From DASZUK01 sp035547695 (GTDB lineage Bacteria; Actinomycetota; Acidimicrobiia; Acidimicrobiales; RAAP-2), in NCBI GenBank assembly GCA_035547695.1, contig DASZUK010000049.1, forward strand, positions 41,740 to 105,739: a DNA stretch of 64,000 nucleotides, in the 5' to 3' direction. The notes under the pieces are model-generated. The model saw only the letters and a list, made by a program, of their open reading frames with translations. It was not told where the DNA came from and did no database searches. The first letter of the stretch is position 1. Each line of letters opens with the position of its first letter. Shown here in pieces: positions 17,299 to 26,096 of this stretch. The position numbers and the translations under genes are program-made.

Positions 17299-19711
17299 CC
17301 GCCCGTACCTGGTGGGCTACCCCGACCGGCTGTCGGCCCGGCCGGGGGAGGACCTGGAGGTGATGGCCGCCTCGGACCGGCCCCGCCGGGTGGCGGCGGC
17401 CCTCGTCCGTCTCGGCGCCGGGGAGGTGACGGGGGAGGTCCGAGAGACGGTGGTGGCCGACCTGGGCCCGGTCGACGTGGACCGGCAGTGGACCCAGACC
17501 GGCTCGTTCATGGTCGTCCCCGGGGCCCGGCGGCCGTGGCCGGCCGGACCGTTCGTGGCCGCCGTCCTGGCCATGCCCACCCGCCTGGGCCGCCGGCAGG
17601 GACTGCTCGGCCAGTCATCGGCGGCCGGTGCCTGGTCGCTCCACCTGGACGCCGCCGGCCGGGCGGTGGCCTGGGCGGGCGCCGCCGGGCCGGCGGTGGG
17701 GCCGCCGGCGGGGCGGCCGGTGGGACCGCCGGTGGGGGCGCCCGGTGGCACGGACGACCGAGAGGGCGCAGAGGATGCAGCAGAGGACACAGAGGCCGCA
17801 GAGGCCGCCGGTGGCGGCTTGGCGGCGGTGTGCGGGGACCCGCTGGTGGAGGGCGCCTGGTACGTGGTGGCGGCCGGTTTCGACCCGGAGGCCGGCGTGT
17901 CGGTGGTGAGCCGCCCGCTGGCCGAGACGGCGGCGTGGCGGACGGCGCGGGACACCTCCGTGGTGGCGGCCGCCGCCGAGGCCGGGGGCCGCCTGGCGAT
18001 CGGCGGCCTGCTGGATGCCCCGGTGGTGGTCGCCGCCGTCCCCGGCGCCCTGGCAGGGAGCCTGGACGCCCCGGTTGGCGACCCAGCCTACGGGTGCTGC
18101 TACGACGGGAAGCTGGAACGGCCACAGGTGCTGGCGGGGCGGCTGGACGCCGACCTGGTGGACCGGCTGGCCGCCGGGGAGCTGGTGGGGGACCGGCTGG
18201 TGGTCGGCTGGGACTTCGCCGCCGGGCTCACTGCCGCCGGCAGCCCGGGCCGGGCAGTGGCCGGCGGCCCGGGCCGGGCAATCACGGGCAGCCCGGGCCG
18301 GGCAGTGGCCGGGGTGGGTGCGGCGGGGTGCGACGGCACGCTGTGGAACACCCCCGACCGGGCGGTCACCGGGTACCGGTGGGACGGGAGGGAACAGGAC
18401 TTCCGGCTGGTGCCCGACCAGTACGGGGCGGTGCACTTCCACTCCGACGACCTGGACGACTGCCGGTGGCGGCCGACCGTCCGGGTGCACCTGGCCGACG
18501 ACCTGCCGAGCGGGGCGTACGCCGTCCGGCTGGCCGACGACGGGGGCCCGGTGGACCGGGTGCCGTTCTTCGTCCGGCCGACCGCGCCGGCGGCACCGCT
18601 GCTCTTCTTGGTGCCCACCGCCAGCTACCTGGCGTACGCCAACGACCACCCGGTGAGCGACGGCAGCTTCTCGGAGGCCACCGCGGCCCAGGTGCCGGTG
18701 GTGTACGAGGACGACCTGCTGCTGCACGAGCACCGGGAGTGGGGGCTGTCCTGCTACGACGCCCACCTGGACGGCAGCGGGGTGGGCGTGTCGAGCGCCC
18801 GGCGACCGATGCTGAACATGCGGCCGACCCACCGCTACCACGTCGGGCCCTGGCAGTTGCCGGCCGACCTGGCCGTGGTCGACTGGCTGGACGACCAGGG
18901 GATGGCCTACGAGGTGGCCACCGACGAGGACCTGCACCGGGAGGGGGCCGGGCTGCTGGCCCCGTACCGGGCGGTGGTGACGGGGACCCACCCGGAGTAC
19001 TACTCGACGGCCATGCTGGACGCGGTGGAGTCCTACCTGTCCGCCGGCGGCCGGCTGGCCTACCTGGGGGCCAACGGCTTCTACTGGCGGGTGGCCTTCG
19101 ACCCGGACCGGCCGTGGGTGATGGAGCTGCGCCGGGGGCAGGCCGGGTCGCGGGCCTGGGAGTCGGCCCCCGGGGAGGGGCACCTGGCGTTCACCGGGGA
19201 GCGTGGGGGCCTGTGGCGCCACCTCGGCCGCACCCCCCAGCGGCTCACCGGGGTCGGCTACGCCGCCCAGGGCTTCGACCGGTCGGGCTGGTACCGGCGG
19301 CTGCCGGACAGTTGGGACCGGCGGGTGGCCTTCGTCTTCGACGGGGTCCCCGAGGAGGTCTTCGGGACCGCCGGGACGGTGGGGGGCGGCGCGGTCGGCC
19401 AGGAGATCGACCGCTACGACCGGGCCCTCGGCACCCCCGGCGACGCCCTCCTCCTGGCCACCAGCCAGGGGCTGACCGAGGGCTACCGCCGGTGCGTCGA
19501 AGAGGTGCTGTTCACCGTCCCCGGCACCAGCGCCCTCCTGGACCCCCAGGTCCGGGGGGACATGGTGTACCACGTGAAGCCCGGCGGCGGGGCGGTGTTC
19601 GCCGTCGGCTCCATCGCCTGGGCCGGTGCCCTGGCCGTCGACCCGGCGGTGGCCCGGATCACCCGCAACGTCCTGGACCGGTTCTGCGACCCCGCCCCGC
19701 TGCCATGGTGA
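17291..19711 (+). CDS. Probable N,N-dimethylformamidase large (beta) subunit
   Basis: About 806 residues from GTG 17291, overlapping the small-subunit gene. It has a lectin-like N-terminal half and a C-terminal half with SYLAYANDHP and THPEYYSTAML. In the characterised Paracoccus enzyme a mononuclear iron is held by two Tyr and one Glu; SYLAYAN and HPEYYS are my candidates for one Tyr and the His/Glu. Two low-complexity insertions (about residues 130-178 and 312-340, the latter SPGRAV repeats) are lineage-specific. The reaction would be dimethylformamide or a similar amide to formate plus amine. This fits the local theme of formamidase and urease. Confidence 0.72.
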   Translation: MGDRPYLVGYPDRLSARPGEDLEVMAASDRPRRVAAALVRLGAGEVTGEVRETVVADLGPVDVDRQWTQTGSFMVVPGARRPWPAGPFVAAVLAMPTRLGRRQGLLGQSSAAGAWSLHLDAAGRAVAWAGAAGPAVGPPAGRPVGPPVGAPGGTDDREGAEDAAEDTEAAEAAGGGLAAVCGDPLVEGAWYVVAAGFDPEAGVSVVSRPLAETAAWRTARDTSVVAAAAEAGGRLAIGGLLDAPVVVAAVPGALAGSLDAPVGDPAYGCCYDGKLERPQVLAGRLDADLVDRLAAGELVGDRLVVGWDFAAGLTAAGSPGRAVAGGPGRAITGSPGRAVAGVGAAGCDGTLWNTPDRAVTGYRWDGREQDFRLVPDQYGAVHFHSDDLDDCRWRPTVRVHLADDLPSGAYAVRLADDGGPVDRVPFFVRPTAPAAPLLFLVPTASYLAYANDHPVSDGSFSEATAAQVPVVYEDDLLLHEHREWGLSCYDAHLDGSGVGVSSARRPMLNMRPTHRYHVGPWQLPADLAVVDWLDDQGMAYEVATDEDLHREGAGLLAPYRAVVTGTHPEYYSTAMLDAVESYLSAGGRLAYLGANGFYWRVAFDPDRPWVMELRRGQAGSRAWESAPGEGHLAFTGERGGLWRHLGRTPQRLTGVGYAAQGFDRSGWYRRLPDSWDRRVAFVFDGVPEEVFGTAGTVGGGAVGQEIDRYDRALGTPGDALLLATSQGLTEGYRRCVEEVLFTVPGTSALLDPQVRGDMVYHVKPGGGAVFAVGSIAWAGALAVDPAVARITRNVLDRFCDPAPLPW

Positions 19712-19742
19712 GGCACCGGGCGGGCGGAAGAAGGAGGCGGAC

Positions 19743-20951
19743 GTGAAGGAGTGGTCGGTGGCCGCGCTCACCGACGAGGCCGGCGGGATGCGGGACGACC
19801 TGGTGGCGGTCCGGCGGGAGCTGCACCGCCACCCGGAGGTGGGCCTGCAGTTGCCCCGCACCCAGGCGGTGGTCGTGGAGGCGCTGGCCGGGTTGGGCCT
19901 GCAGGTCCACCGGGGGGAGGCCACCACGTCGGTGGTGGCCGTGTTGGAGGGGGGACGCCCCGGACCGACGACGTTGCTGCGGAGCGACATGGACGCCCTT
20001 CCGGTGGCCGAGCAGACCGGGCTGGCCTACGCGTCGGAGGTCGACGGGGCCATGCACGCCTGTGGGCACGACGCCCACGTGGCCATGCTGGTCGGCGCCG
20101 CCCGGCTGCTGGCGGGCCGCCGGGAGGAGCTGGCCGGCCGCGTGCTGTTCATGTTCCAGCCCGGCGAGGAGGGGTACGGCGGCGCCAAGGTCATGCTCGC
20201 CGAAGGGCTCCTCGACCGGCACGGCCCGGTCGACCGGGCCTTCGCCGTCCACCTCTCCCCGGTCTCCCCGGCCGGATGGGTGGCCAGCCGGGCCGGTGCC
20301 CTGATGGCGTCGTCGGACCAGTTCCGGGTCACGGTGACCGGCAAGGGCGCCCACGCGTCGACCCCGCACGAGGGGGTCGACCCGGTGCCGGTGGCGTGCG
20401 AGATGGTGGTGGCCCTCCAGGCCATGGTGACGAGGCGCGTGGCGGCGGTGGACCCGGCGGTCGTCACGGTCTCCTGGATCGACGCCGGCAGGACCTTCAA
20501 CGTGACGCCGGAGGCGGTAGTCCTCGGCGGGACCGTCCGGGCCCTCTCGGAGGCCGCCAGGTCCGCGGCCTGGGCCGGCCTCCGCCGCGTGGTGGAGGGG
20601 GTGGCCGCCGCCCACCTGTGCACGGCCTCGGTGGAGGAGGTCGGGGTGTCCTACCCGATGACGGTCAACGACGCCGGCGCCGTCGACGAGGCATTGGGGC
20701 TGGCGGCCGCGGTGGTCGGCCCGGACCGGGTGCTGCGGCTGCCGACGGCGGCCATGACGGCGGAGGACTGGTCGTTCGTGCTGCAGCGGGTCCCCGGGTC
20801 GATGGTGTACCTGGGGGCCGCCCCGGCCGGCGTGGACGATCCGGCGCCGAACCACTCGCCCCGGATGGTGATCGACGAAGAGGTCATGGGGACCGGGGTG
20901 GCGCTCCATGCGTTGACCGCGTTGCGGGCACCGGCCGAGCAGGCCGTTTGA
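19743..20951 (+). CDS. M20-family amidohydrolase (hippurate hydrolase/IAA-amino-acid hydrolase-like)
   Basis: 402 residues from GTG 19743 with GAAGGAGGCGGAC upstream. Family marks: RRELHRHPEVG, RSDMDALPV, the metal site MHACGHDAHVAML, FQPGEEGYGGA and the dimerisation-domain GKGAHASTPHEGVDP. It should remove an acyl group from an amino acid or amine. Its position after the dimethylformamidase genes suggests joint use of N-acyl or amide compounds, but it could be independent. Confidence 0.88.
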   Translation: MKEWSVAALTDEAGGMRDDLVAVRRELHRHPEVGLQLPRTQAVVVEALAGLGLQVHRGEATTSVVAVLEGGRPGPTTLLRSDMDALPVAEQTGLAYASEVDGAMHACGHDAHVAMLVGAARLLAGRREELAGRVLFMFQPGEEGYGGAKVMLAEGLLDRHGPVDRAFAVHLSPVSPAGWVASRAGALMASSDQFRVTVTGKGAHASTPHEGVDPVPVACEMVVALQAMVTRRVAAVDPAVVTVSWIDAGRTFNVTPEAVVLGGTVRALSEAARSAAWAGLRRVVEGVAAAHLCTASVEEVGVSYPMTVNDAGAVDEALGLAAAVVGPDRVLRLPTAAMTAEDWSFVLQRVPGSMVYLGAAPAGVDDPAPNHSPRMVIDEEVMGTGVALHALTALRAPAEQAV

Positions 20952-20980
20952 ACGGCGGCGCGCTGAGGTACCGTTGCCGG

Positions 20981-21229
20981 GTGTCCGACTACGTGATCCC
21001 CGATCCGGAGCCCAAGGAGATCGACGAGAAGCTGTCGATCGAGCTGCGGCACCTGGCCGACAACGCCGTCCTGCGGGCCCGCCCGACAGGGGACGAGAAG
21101 TGCCAGAACTGCCTGTACTACCTGGAGACAACCGCCGACCTTTCCTACTGCTGGCACCCCAAGCTGCGCATCCTGGTCGGCGGTGACTGGTGGTGCCAGT
21201 GGTGGGAGGCCATCCCCGAGAGCAACTAG
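20981..21229 (+). CDS. Small four-cysteine protein, HiPIP-like spacing
   Basis: 82 residues with a charged N-terminal half and a Cys/Trp-rich C-terminus: CQNC, then SYCWH 12 residues later, then DWWCQWW. The spacing C-x2-C-x12-C-x13-C, with aromatic residues round the last Cys, resembles high-potential iron-sulfur proteins, though no signal peptide is present. A zinc-binding fold is the alternative. TACCGT at 20969-20974 lies six bases before the GTG, the geometry of a leaderless actinobacterial transcript. I do not recognise a named family. Confidence 0.7.
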   Translation: MSDYVIPDPEPKEIDEKLSIELRHLADNAVLRARPTGDEKCQNCLYYLETTADLSYCWHPKLRILVGGDWWCQWWEAIPESN

Positions 21230-21250
21230 GCCGGCCGCCGCCGGGTCGGG

Positions 21251-21844
21251 TCAGCCCTTCACGGTGCCGGCCCCGGGATGCTGGGGATGGGACACGTCCT
21301 CCAGGGTGTGGTCCAGCTTGACGTGGGCGTTGGCCACCATCCGGCCGACGGCGGTCCGCGGCGGTCGGGGCCGCTCGGAGGCGTGCCGGGCGGCGGTGGC
21401 CACCTTGCCGGCCAGTTGCTTCCGCTGGGCGGCGGACAGGCCGCCGATGAAGGCGGCCAACTGCCGGTCCTCGTCGGCCAGCCGGGCCCGCAGCCGGTCG
21501 GCCACCTCTTCGAGGGCGTCCTCGAACCCCTGCGGGTCCGGGGCGTAGACGTTGCGGGGATCGACGTGCATGGTGCGCTGGTGGATCACCGTCATGACCC
21601 GCCGGAGGTCGTCCCGGTCGCGGGCCCAGTCGTCCTGCAGGTCCATGTCGGGCTCCACGGACCGCTCCAGGGTGTCCTCGTACCGGGACGCCGCCCGCAC
21701 CAGCTCGCTGGCCAGGTCGGCCCGTTCCACCAGGTCCTCGGTCTGGTCCAGCCGGTCCAGGATGCGGCCCATGCGGTCCCGGTCCTCGCGTACCGGCGCC
21801 AGCACCGTCCACAGCTCGGTGTCTGCGCTCATGCCTCCTGACAT
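21251..21844 (-). CDS. Hemerythrin-like/helical acidic protein, unknown function
   Basis: 197 residues if ATG 21844 is used; starts at 21868 or 21832 are also possible. It is helical and acidic. The arrangement DRDRMGRILDRLD, ASRYEDTLERSVEPDM and FEDALEEVADRLRARLADEDRQL recalls HHE hemerythrin-domain proteins, but the metal-binding His residues are mostly missing, so it may be a degenerate member. It converges with the small four-Cys gene across about 21 bases. Confidence 0.6.
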   Translation of the reverse strand: MSGGMSADTELWTVLAPVREDRDRMGRILDRLDQTEDLVERADLASELVRAASRYEDTLERSVEPDMDLQDDWARDRDDLRRVMTVIHQRTMHVDPRNVYAPDPQGFEDALEEVADRLRARLADEDRQLAAFIGGLSAAQRKQLAGKVATAARHASERPRPPRTAVGRMVANAHVKLDHTLEDVSHPQHPGAGTVKG

Positions 21845-21909
21845 ACCCGTGGCGGCCTCCACGGACACGGGTTGGCGGCCTGGGCGGCGCGGTCGGCCCG
21901 GGCGGTGGC

Positions 21910-23238
21910 CTACGAACGTCCGGCCACCCCGGCGGCCAACGCCGACAACGACGCGGACACCGTCACCACCGGGGCGACCGGCCGGTCGGTGCGGGCGGCG
22001 GCGTCCGGCAGGGCGGCCAGGTCGGCCCGCAGGCGGTCACGGGCCAGGGCCACGGCGTCGGCGTCGGCCGGCCGGTCCGCGGTGCGGCGGCCGCCACGCA
22101 TGACCGGCCGGAGCAACGGCCGGTACCCGGCGGGACCGCACTCGTCGCGGAGGGCCAGGACGTCCCGGTCGATGCGGTCGGTCCGCCAGACCTGCTTGGC
22201 CCCCGGCAGGGTGGCCTTGCCGGCCGATTGCTTGGCCACCGGCCGGCCGCCGATGGCGACGGCCTTGTAGGCCGATTCGAGGGAGGGGGCGTCGGCGGAG
22301 ACGCCCACCTTGGTGCCCACCCCGACGACGTCCACCGGGTCGCCGGCGGCCCGGAAGCGGGCCAGGTCGTGCTCGTCCAGGCCGCCGCTGACCACGATGG
22401 CCACCTGGGGCAGCCCGGCGCGGTCCAGCCGTCGCCGAGCGGCCCGGGCCAGGGCGGCCAGGTCGCCGCTGTCGATGCGGACGGCCAGGTTCGGCCGGCC
22501 GGCCATGCCGAGCTCGCCGATGACCGCCACGGCGGTGTCGACGCCGCGGAGGGTGTCGTAGGTGTCCACCAGGAAGGTGCAGCGGTCGGGGAAGTCGGTG
22601 GCGTACGCCCGGAAGGCGTCGGCCTCGGTGGGGAAGGCCTCCACGTACGAATGGGCCATGGTGCCCGAAGCGGCCAGCCGGTACCGGTGGGCGGCGGCCA
22701 CGTTGCTGGTGGCGTCGAACCCGGCGATGGCCGCCGCCCGGGCCGCCGCCATCCCGGCCTCGACGCCGTGGGTGCGCCGGAGGGCGAAGTCGAACAACGC
22801 CATCCCGCCGGCGGCCAGCCGGCAGCGGGCCGCCTTGGTGGCCAGCGCCGTCTGGTAGGTGACCTGGTTCAGCAGGTAGGTCTCCACCACCTGCGCCTGG
22901 GGGAGCGGCGCGGTCACCTCCAGCAGGGGCTCGCCGGCCAGCACGACCCGGCCTTCCTCGACGGCGTGGACGTCGCCGGTGAACCGCAGGCCGGCCAGGG
23001 CGTCGAGGTCGCCGGCGGCCAGCCCGGCGCCGGCGAGGGCGGCGAGGTCGTCGCCGGTGAAGGCGAACGACGCCAGGTAGTCCAGGCAGCGCTCCAGGCC
23101 GGCGGCCACGAGGAAGCCGCGATCGGCCGGCAGGGAACGGACGAACAGGCTGAAGGTGGCCGTTGTGGCCATGCCCCGCCGCAGAAAGCTGGCCGCCATG
23201 GTCAGCTCGTAGAGGTCGGTGACCAGCGCGTCGCCCAC
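21910..23238 (-). CDS. pncB: Nicotinate phosphoribosyltransferase
   Basis: 442 residues. Makes nicotinate mononucleotide from nicotinate and PRPP in the NAD salvage pathway. TDLYELTMAASFL at the N-terminus, FDFALRRTHG (the phosphoribosyl binding region), GFDATSNVAAAHRY, GTMAHSYVEAF and DTYDTLRGV are all hallmark segments, as is VSGGLDEHD. The C-terminal 60 residues are divergent and Ala-rich. Monocistronic as far as can be seen. Confidence 0.95.
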   Translation of the reverse strand: MGDALVTDLYELTMAASFLRRGMATTATFSLFVRSLPADRGFLVAAGLERCLDYLASFAFTGDDLAALAGAGLAAGDLDALAGLRFTGDVHAVEEGRVVLAGEPLLEVTAPLPQAQVVETYLLNQVTYQTALATKAARCRLAAGGMALFDFALRRTHGVEAGMAAARAAAIAGFDATSNVAAAHRYRLAASGTMAHSYVEAFPTEADAFRAYATDFPDRCTFLVDTYDTLRGVDTAVAVIGELGMAGRPNLAVRIDSGDLAALARAARRRLDRAGLPQVAIVVSGGLDEHDLARFRAAGDPVDVVGVGTKVGVSADAPSLESAYKAVAIGGRPVAKQSAGKATLPGAKQVWRTDRIDRDVLALRDECGPAGYRPLLRPVMRGGRRTADRPADADAVALARDRLRADLAALPDAAARTDRPVAPVVTVSASLSALAAGVAGRS

Positions 23239-23328
23239 CGGGTCACGGTAGCGGCGGGACGGTGGCCGGGTGCCCAGTGCCGTCGGCCGGCTGGGGAAGC
23301 CGCGATCAGGCCGGGAGCTGCCGCCGGG

Positions 23329-24306
23329 TCAGCCGGTGGCCCATGCCCGGTTGCGGGCGGCCACCCGGGCGACCACCGCCACGGCCACCGCCATCGCCGC
23401 CAGGCCCACCACGTCGACGGCCCCGGTGCGGAACAGGCCTCGGGGGCCGGCGGCGCCGTCCACCACCCAGCAGGCCCCGGCGACCGCGAACACCGCCATG
23501 GCCGCCGCCGCCGCCGCTCCCACGGTGGCCTGGTGGCGGACCACCCGGGGGCTGAGCGGGGTGCGGCGCACCGTCCGGGCCGCCGCGGCCAGCAGCACCA
23601 CGGTGGCGAACGGGCTGGCCACCATCCACAGCAGCTCGGCCGCGGGGAAGGCGCCTAGCGCACCGGGATGGGCCCAGTAGGACGTCACCGACAGGGTGGC
23701 CGCCCAGCAGAAGGCGGCGACCCCGCCGGGGACCAGTCCCTGGTCGGCCCAGGGGTGTCCGCCGGTGCCCGGCCAGCCGTTCCCGAAGTGCCGGCTGCCC
23801 AGCACGAGCACCGTCCCGGCGGCCGCCACCACCAGCACCGGCCGGAGGACCGCGACGGCCTCCGGGCCGCGGCGGGCCAGGGCGCGGCCGACGGCCCACA
23901 CCACCGGGCCGGCCGCCACCACCGCCAACCCGGCCACCACCGCCATGGCGGCCGACATAGCCTCCATGGCCAGCCTGGTCACCGGGGCCGACGGCGGCGA
24001 CCACTGCCAGTCCACGGCCAGTTGCGACCACATGGCGACGGCGAACACCACGAACCCGCCCCACGCCCACCCCAGGGTGGCAGCGCCGGACCGTCCCTGG
24101 CCGGCGGCCACCGGCCCGGCCAGGCCGGCCGCCGCCAGCCGGGCGACCGCGCCGCCGCGGACCACGTCCAGGGTCCGGCCCGGGGCGTGCGGCCGCTCTT
24201 CCAGGTCGGCCACCAGCAGCTCGGTGAACTCGTCCCCGTACCGGTCCCGCCAGGCCGGCGGGTACCACCGCAGCAACCGCCGCGCCCGCCGACGGGGCCC
24301 GGTCAC
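23329..24306 (-). CDS. Membrane protein of the PadR operon
   Basis: 325 residues. The N-terminus (RRLLRWYPPAWRDRYGDEFTELLVADLEE) is a common cytosolic segment of actinobacterial membrane proteins encoded next to PadR regulators. It is followed by about seven hydrophobic segments. Its GTG overlaps the padR stop as GTGA. Function unknown; PadR partners of this kind are often permease-like or sensor-like. Confidence 0.7.
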   Translation of the reverse strand: MTGPRRRARRLLRWYPPAWRDRYGDEFTELLVADLEERPHAPGRTLDVVRGGAVARLAAAGLAGPVAAGQGRSGAATLGWAWGGFVVFAVAMWSQLAVDWQWSPPSAPVTRLAMEAMSAAMAVVAGLAVVAAGPVVWAVGRALARRGPEAVAVLRPVLVVAAAGTVLVLGSRHFGNGWPGTGGHPWADQGLVPGGVAAFCWAATLSVTSYWAHPGALGAFPAAELLWMVASPFATVVLLAAAARTVRRTPLSPRVVRHQATVGAAAAAAMAVFAVAGACWVVDGAAGPRGLFRTGAVDVVGLAAMAVAVAVVARVAARNRAWATG

Positions 24307-24644
24307 GCCAGCCCCAGCCGTCGCAGGCCGACATCGGCCACGCGTCGCTGGGCGTCCAGGTGGGCGGCCAGCGCGGTGGCCCCGGTCGCCGTCAGCCGGT
24401 ACGGCCGCTTCCGGTCGTCGCTCGGCACCGCCTCGATCAGGCCCTGCCCCTCCAGCCGGGCCAACGCCTCGTACAGGGTCCCCGGGGCCAGGCGGACCCC
24501 GGCGAACTCCTCGATGTCCTTGGTGAGGGCGTACCCGTGCTTGGTGCCGCCGGCCAGGCTGGACAGGATGAGGGTGGCCGGGCCGGCGTACCGGCCGAAC
24601 CCCTGCAGGCCGCCGTCCCCGTCTGCCGGACCCATCGGGGTCAT
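24303..24644 (-). CDS. PadR-family transcriptional regulator
   Basis: 113 residues. The PadR winged helix is clear: LILSSLAGGTKHGYALTKDI, LAPGTLYEALARLEGQGLI and RPYRLTATGATAL. PadR proteins repress and usually autoregulate. The ATG overlaps the preceding gene's TGA. A repeated element (24647-24666 and 25987-26006) lies just before this gene and before the operon's first gene, and is the likely binding site. Confidence 0.9.
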   Translation of the reverse strand: MTPMGPADGDGGLQGFGRYAGPATLILSSLAGGTKHGYALTKDIEEFAGVRLAPGTLYEALARLEGQGLIEAVPSDDRKRPYRLTATGATALAAHLDAQRRVADVGLRRLGLA

Positions 24645-25741
24645 TGTACCGGCTGCCGATCTATCGGGGGGCGGACCACCGCCGGCGGGTCGGCCACTGC
24701 CGCCGGCAGTCCGGGCGCCGCCGCCGGCAGCCCGGCCCGGATCGGATCGGATCGCACCGGCGGCACCGGGACCAGCCAGGGCAGCCGGCCGTGGAGGAAG
24801 GCCCGCGGGAACCGGTCACGCAACCGCCACAGCCCGCCGTCGACCACGAAGTGGGCCATGGCCACGCCCAGGTAGGCCCCGAACACCAGGCGGAGCGGTG
24901 GAGGGGCGCCGTGTAGGTGGGATGCCGCGGCCAGGGCCACCCCGCCGCCCAGGGCCACCACGGCCAAGCCCGCCACGGCCACCAACCTGCGGGTGGGGTC
25001 GCCGGGCTCGCCGCCGGCCACCAGGCCGACCAGGAGCAGGTACTGCAGGCCGTGGGCCACCGTCAGGCCGCCCACCGCCGCGTACGGGGAGGGGGTCAGG
25101 AACACCGGCACGAAGAACAGCAGCGCCACCCCGTACAGCACCACGAACGGCGCAGGCCGCTGCCCGGCCGGCCGGCGGCGGACCAGCCACAGCCCCCGGC
25201 CCACCGCCGCCGCGAACCCGGCCGCGGCCAGCGCGAACAGCGGCCACGGCGCCGCCGGCACGGAAAGCTGCAGCAGGCCCGGCCGGGCCAGCACCGCCAG
25301 CGTCCCCAGCCCGCCGGCCGCCTGCAGCGCCCGGCGCTCCGCGGCGGTCGGTGACGCCACCCCATGGGCGGTGGCCGCCAGGGCGGCCAACCCCAGGTTC
25401 TGCCTCCAGAAGTGCACCAGTTGCCATCCGAAGTAGGCCAGCAGCACCCAAGCCATCGCCGCCGGCGACAGCACCGCCGCCACCGCGGCCGTCCCGGCCA
25501 CCAGCGCGGCCGGCACCCACCGGTACCGGCCGGGCCGGCTGGCCGCGTACCCCCGGATCGCCGGCACCGTCCACAGCCAGCCGGTGGCCGCCACATGCAC
25601 CGACGACCCCACGAACAGCACCCAGGCCAGCCCGGCGTCCGGGCCGGCCGCCGGTGGTGGGGCCAGCACCGCCGCCACCACCATGCCGCCAACGGTGGCC
25701 GCCGCGGTGGCCCACGCCCACCTACCCGCCGCCGCAGCCAC
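24641..25741 (-). CDS. Polytopic membrane protein, unknown function
   Basis: About 366 residues from GTG 25741; the true start is uncertain. A longer frame to 25948 exists but overlaps the upstream small gene out of frame. Ten or so hydrophobic segments are visible, with conserved-looking polar pieces HFWRQNLGL, HGLQYLLLV and MAHFVVDGGLWRLRD. The His residues within membrane segments suggest metal or haem contact, but I recognise no family. It is coupled to padR by an ATGA overlap. Confidence 0.6.
   Translation of the reverse strand: MAAAAGRWAWATAAATVGGMVVAAVLAPPPAAGPDAGLAWVLFVGSSVHVAATGWLWTVPAIRGYAASRPGRYRWVPAALVAGTAAVAAVLSPAAMAWVLLAYFGWQLVHFWRQNLGLAALAATAHGVASPTAAERRALQAAGGLGTLAVLARPGLLQLSVPAAPWPLFALAAAGFAAAVGRGLWLVRRRPAGQRPAPFVVLYGVALLFFVPVFLTPSPYAAVGGLTVAHGLQYLLLVGLVAGGEPGDPTRRLVAVAGLAVVALGGGVALAAASHLHGAPPPLRLVFGAYLGVAMAHFVVDGGLWRLRDRFPRAFLHGRLPWLVPVPPVRSDPIRAGLPAAAPGLPAAVADPPAVVRPPIDRQPVQ
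24647..24666. promoter_or_regulatory. Second copy of the PadR-operon element, next to the padR start
   Basis: TACCGGCTGCCGATCTATCG here matches 17 of 20 bases of the element at 25987-26006. It lies in the last codons of the membrane-protein gene, directly upstream of the padR start codon (24644). Confidence 0.4.
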
Positions 25742-25973
25742 CGCCGGCCCCGATGCCGTGGACCACGGCGATGCCGACGGTCGCCACCACTGACCCGCAG
25801 CCGACGAGCAGGGTGATCGCCAGGAGCGCCAGCACCCACTTCGGCCGTTTCGGCCGTACCGCCGCACGGTCCTGCGGCCAGGGCCAGGTGCCGGTGCCGC
25901 GGTTGCCGCCGCCGTCGACCCACGGGACGGCGTCGCGGACGGCGTCACGGTTGGAACCGGGCGGGGGGAGCAT
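25722..25973 (-). CDS. Small single-span membrane protein
   Basis: 83 residues from ATG 25973. A polar N-terminal half (WPWPQDRAAVRPKRPK) is followed by one membrane helix (WVLALLAITLLVGCGSVVATVG) and a Gly/Cys tail, GAGGGCGGG. Reading frame and TM composition support a real gene. It is the first gene of the PadR operon, and the next gene starts inside its 3' end. Confidence 0.55.
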   Translation of the reverse strand: MLPPPGSNRDAVRDAVPWVDGGGNRGTGTWPWPQDRAAVRPKRPKWVLALLAITLLVGCGSVVATVGIAVVHGIGAGGGCGGG

Positions 25974-25976
25974 GCC

Positions 25977-26021
25977 GCCTAATCTATATCGGCAACCGAT
26001 CTATCGTCAACCGGTATATCG
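25977..26021. promoter_or_regulatory. Three 15-base direct repeats, candidate PadR operator
   Basis: TCAACCGGTATATCG (26007-26021), GCAACCGATCTATCG (25992-26006) and GCCTAATCTATATCG (25977-25991) are head-to-tail copies ending in TATCG. The middle pair also forms TATCGG-caa-CCGATc, an imperfect dyad. The array directly precedes the start of the PadR operon on the minus strand. Confidence 0.5.
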
Positions 26022-26096
26022 TGGCTCGGTAGAGTGGCTCCGGCGGTGGGGGTGCCGTCGGGGCGGCCGGGTAGGCCCAGTCCGGGCGGCGGCTCG

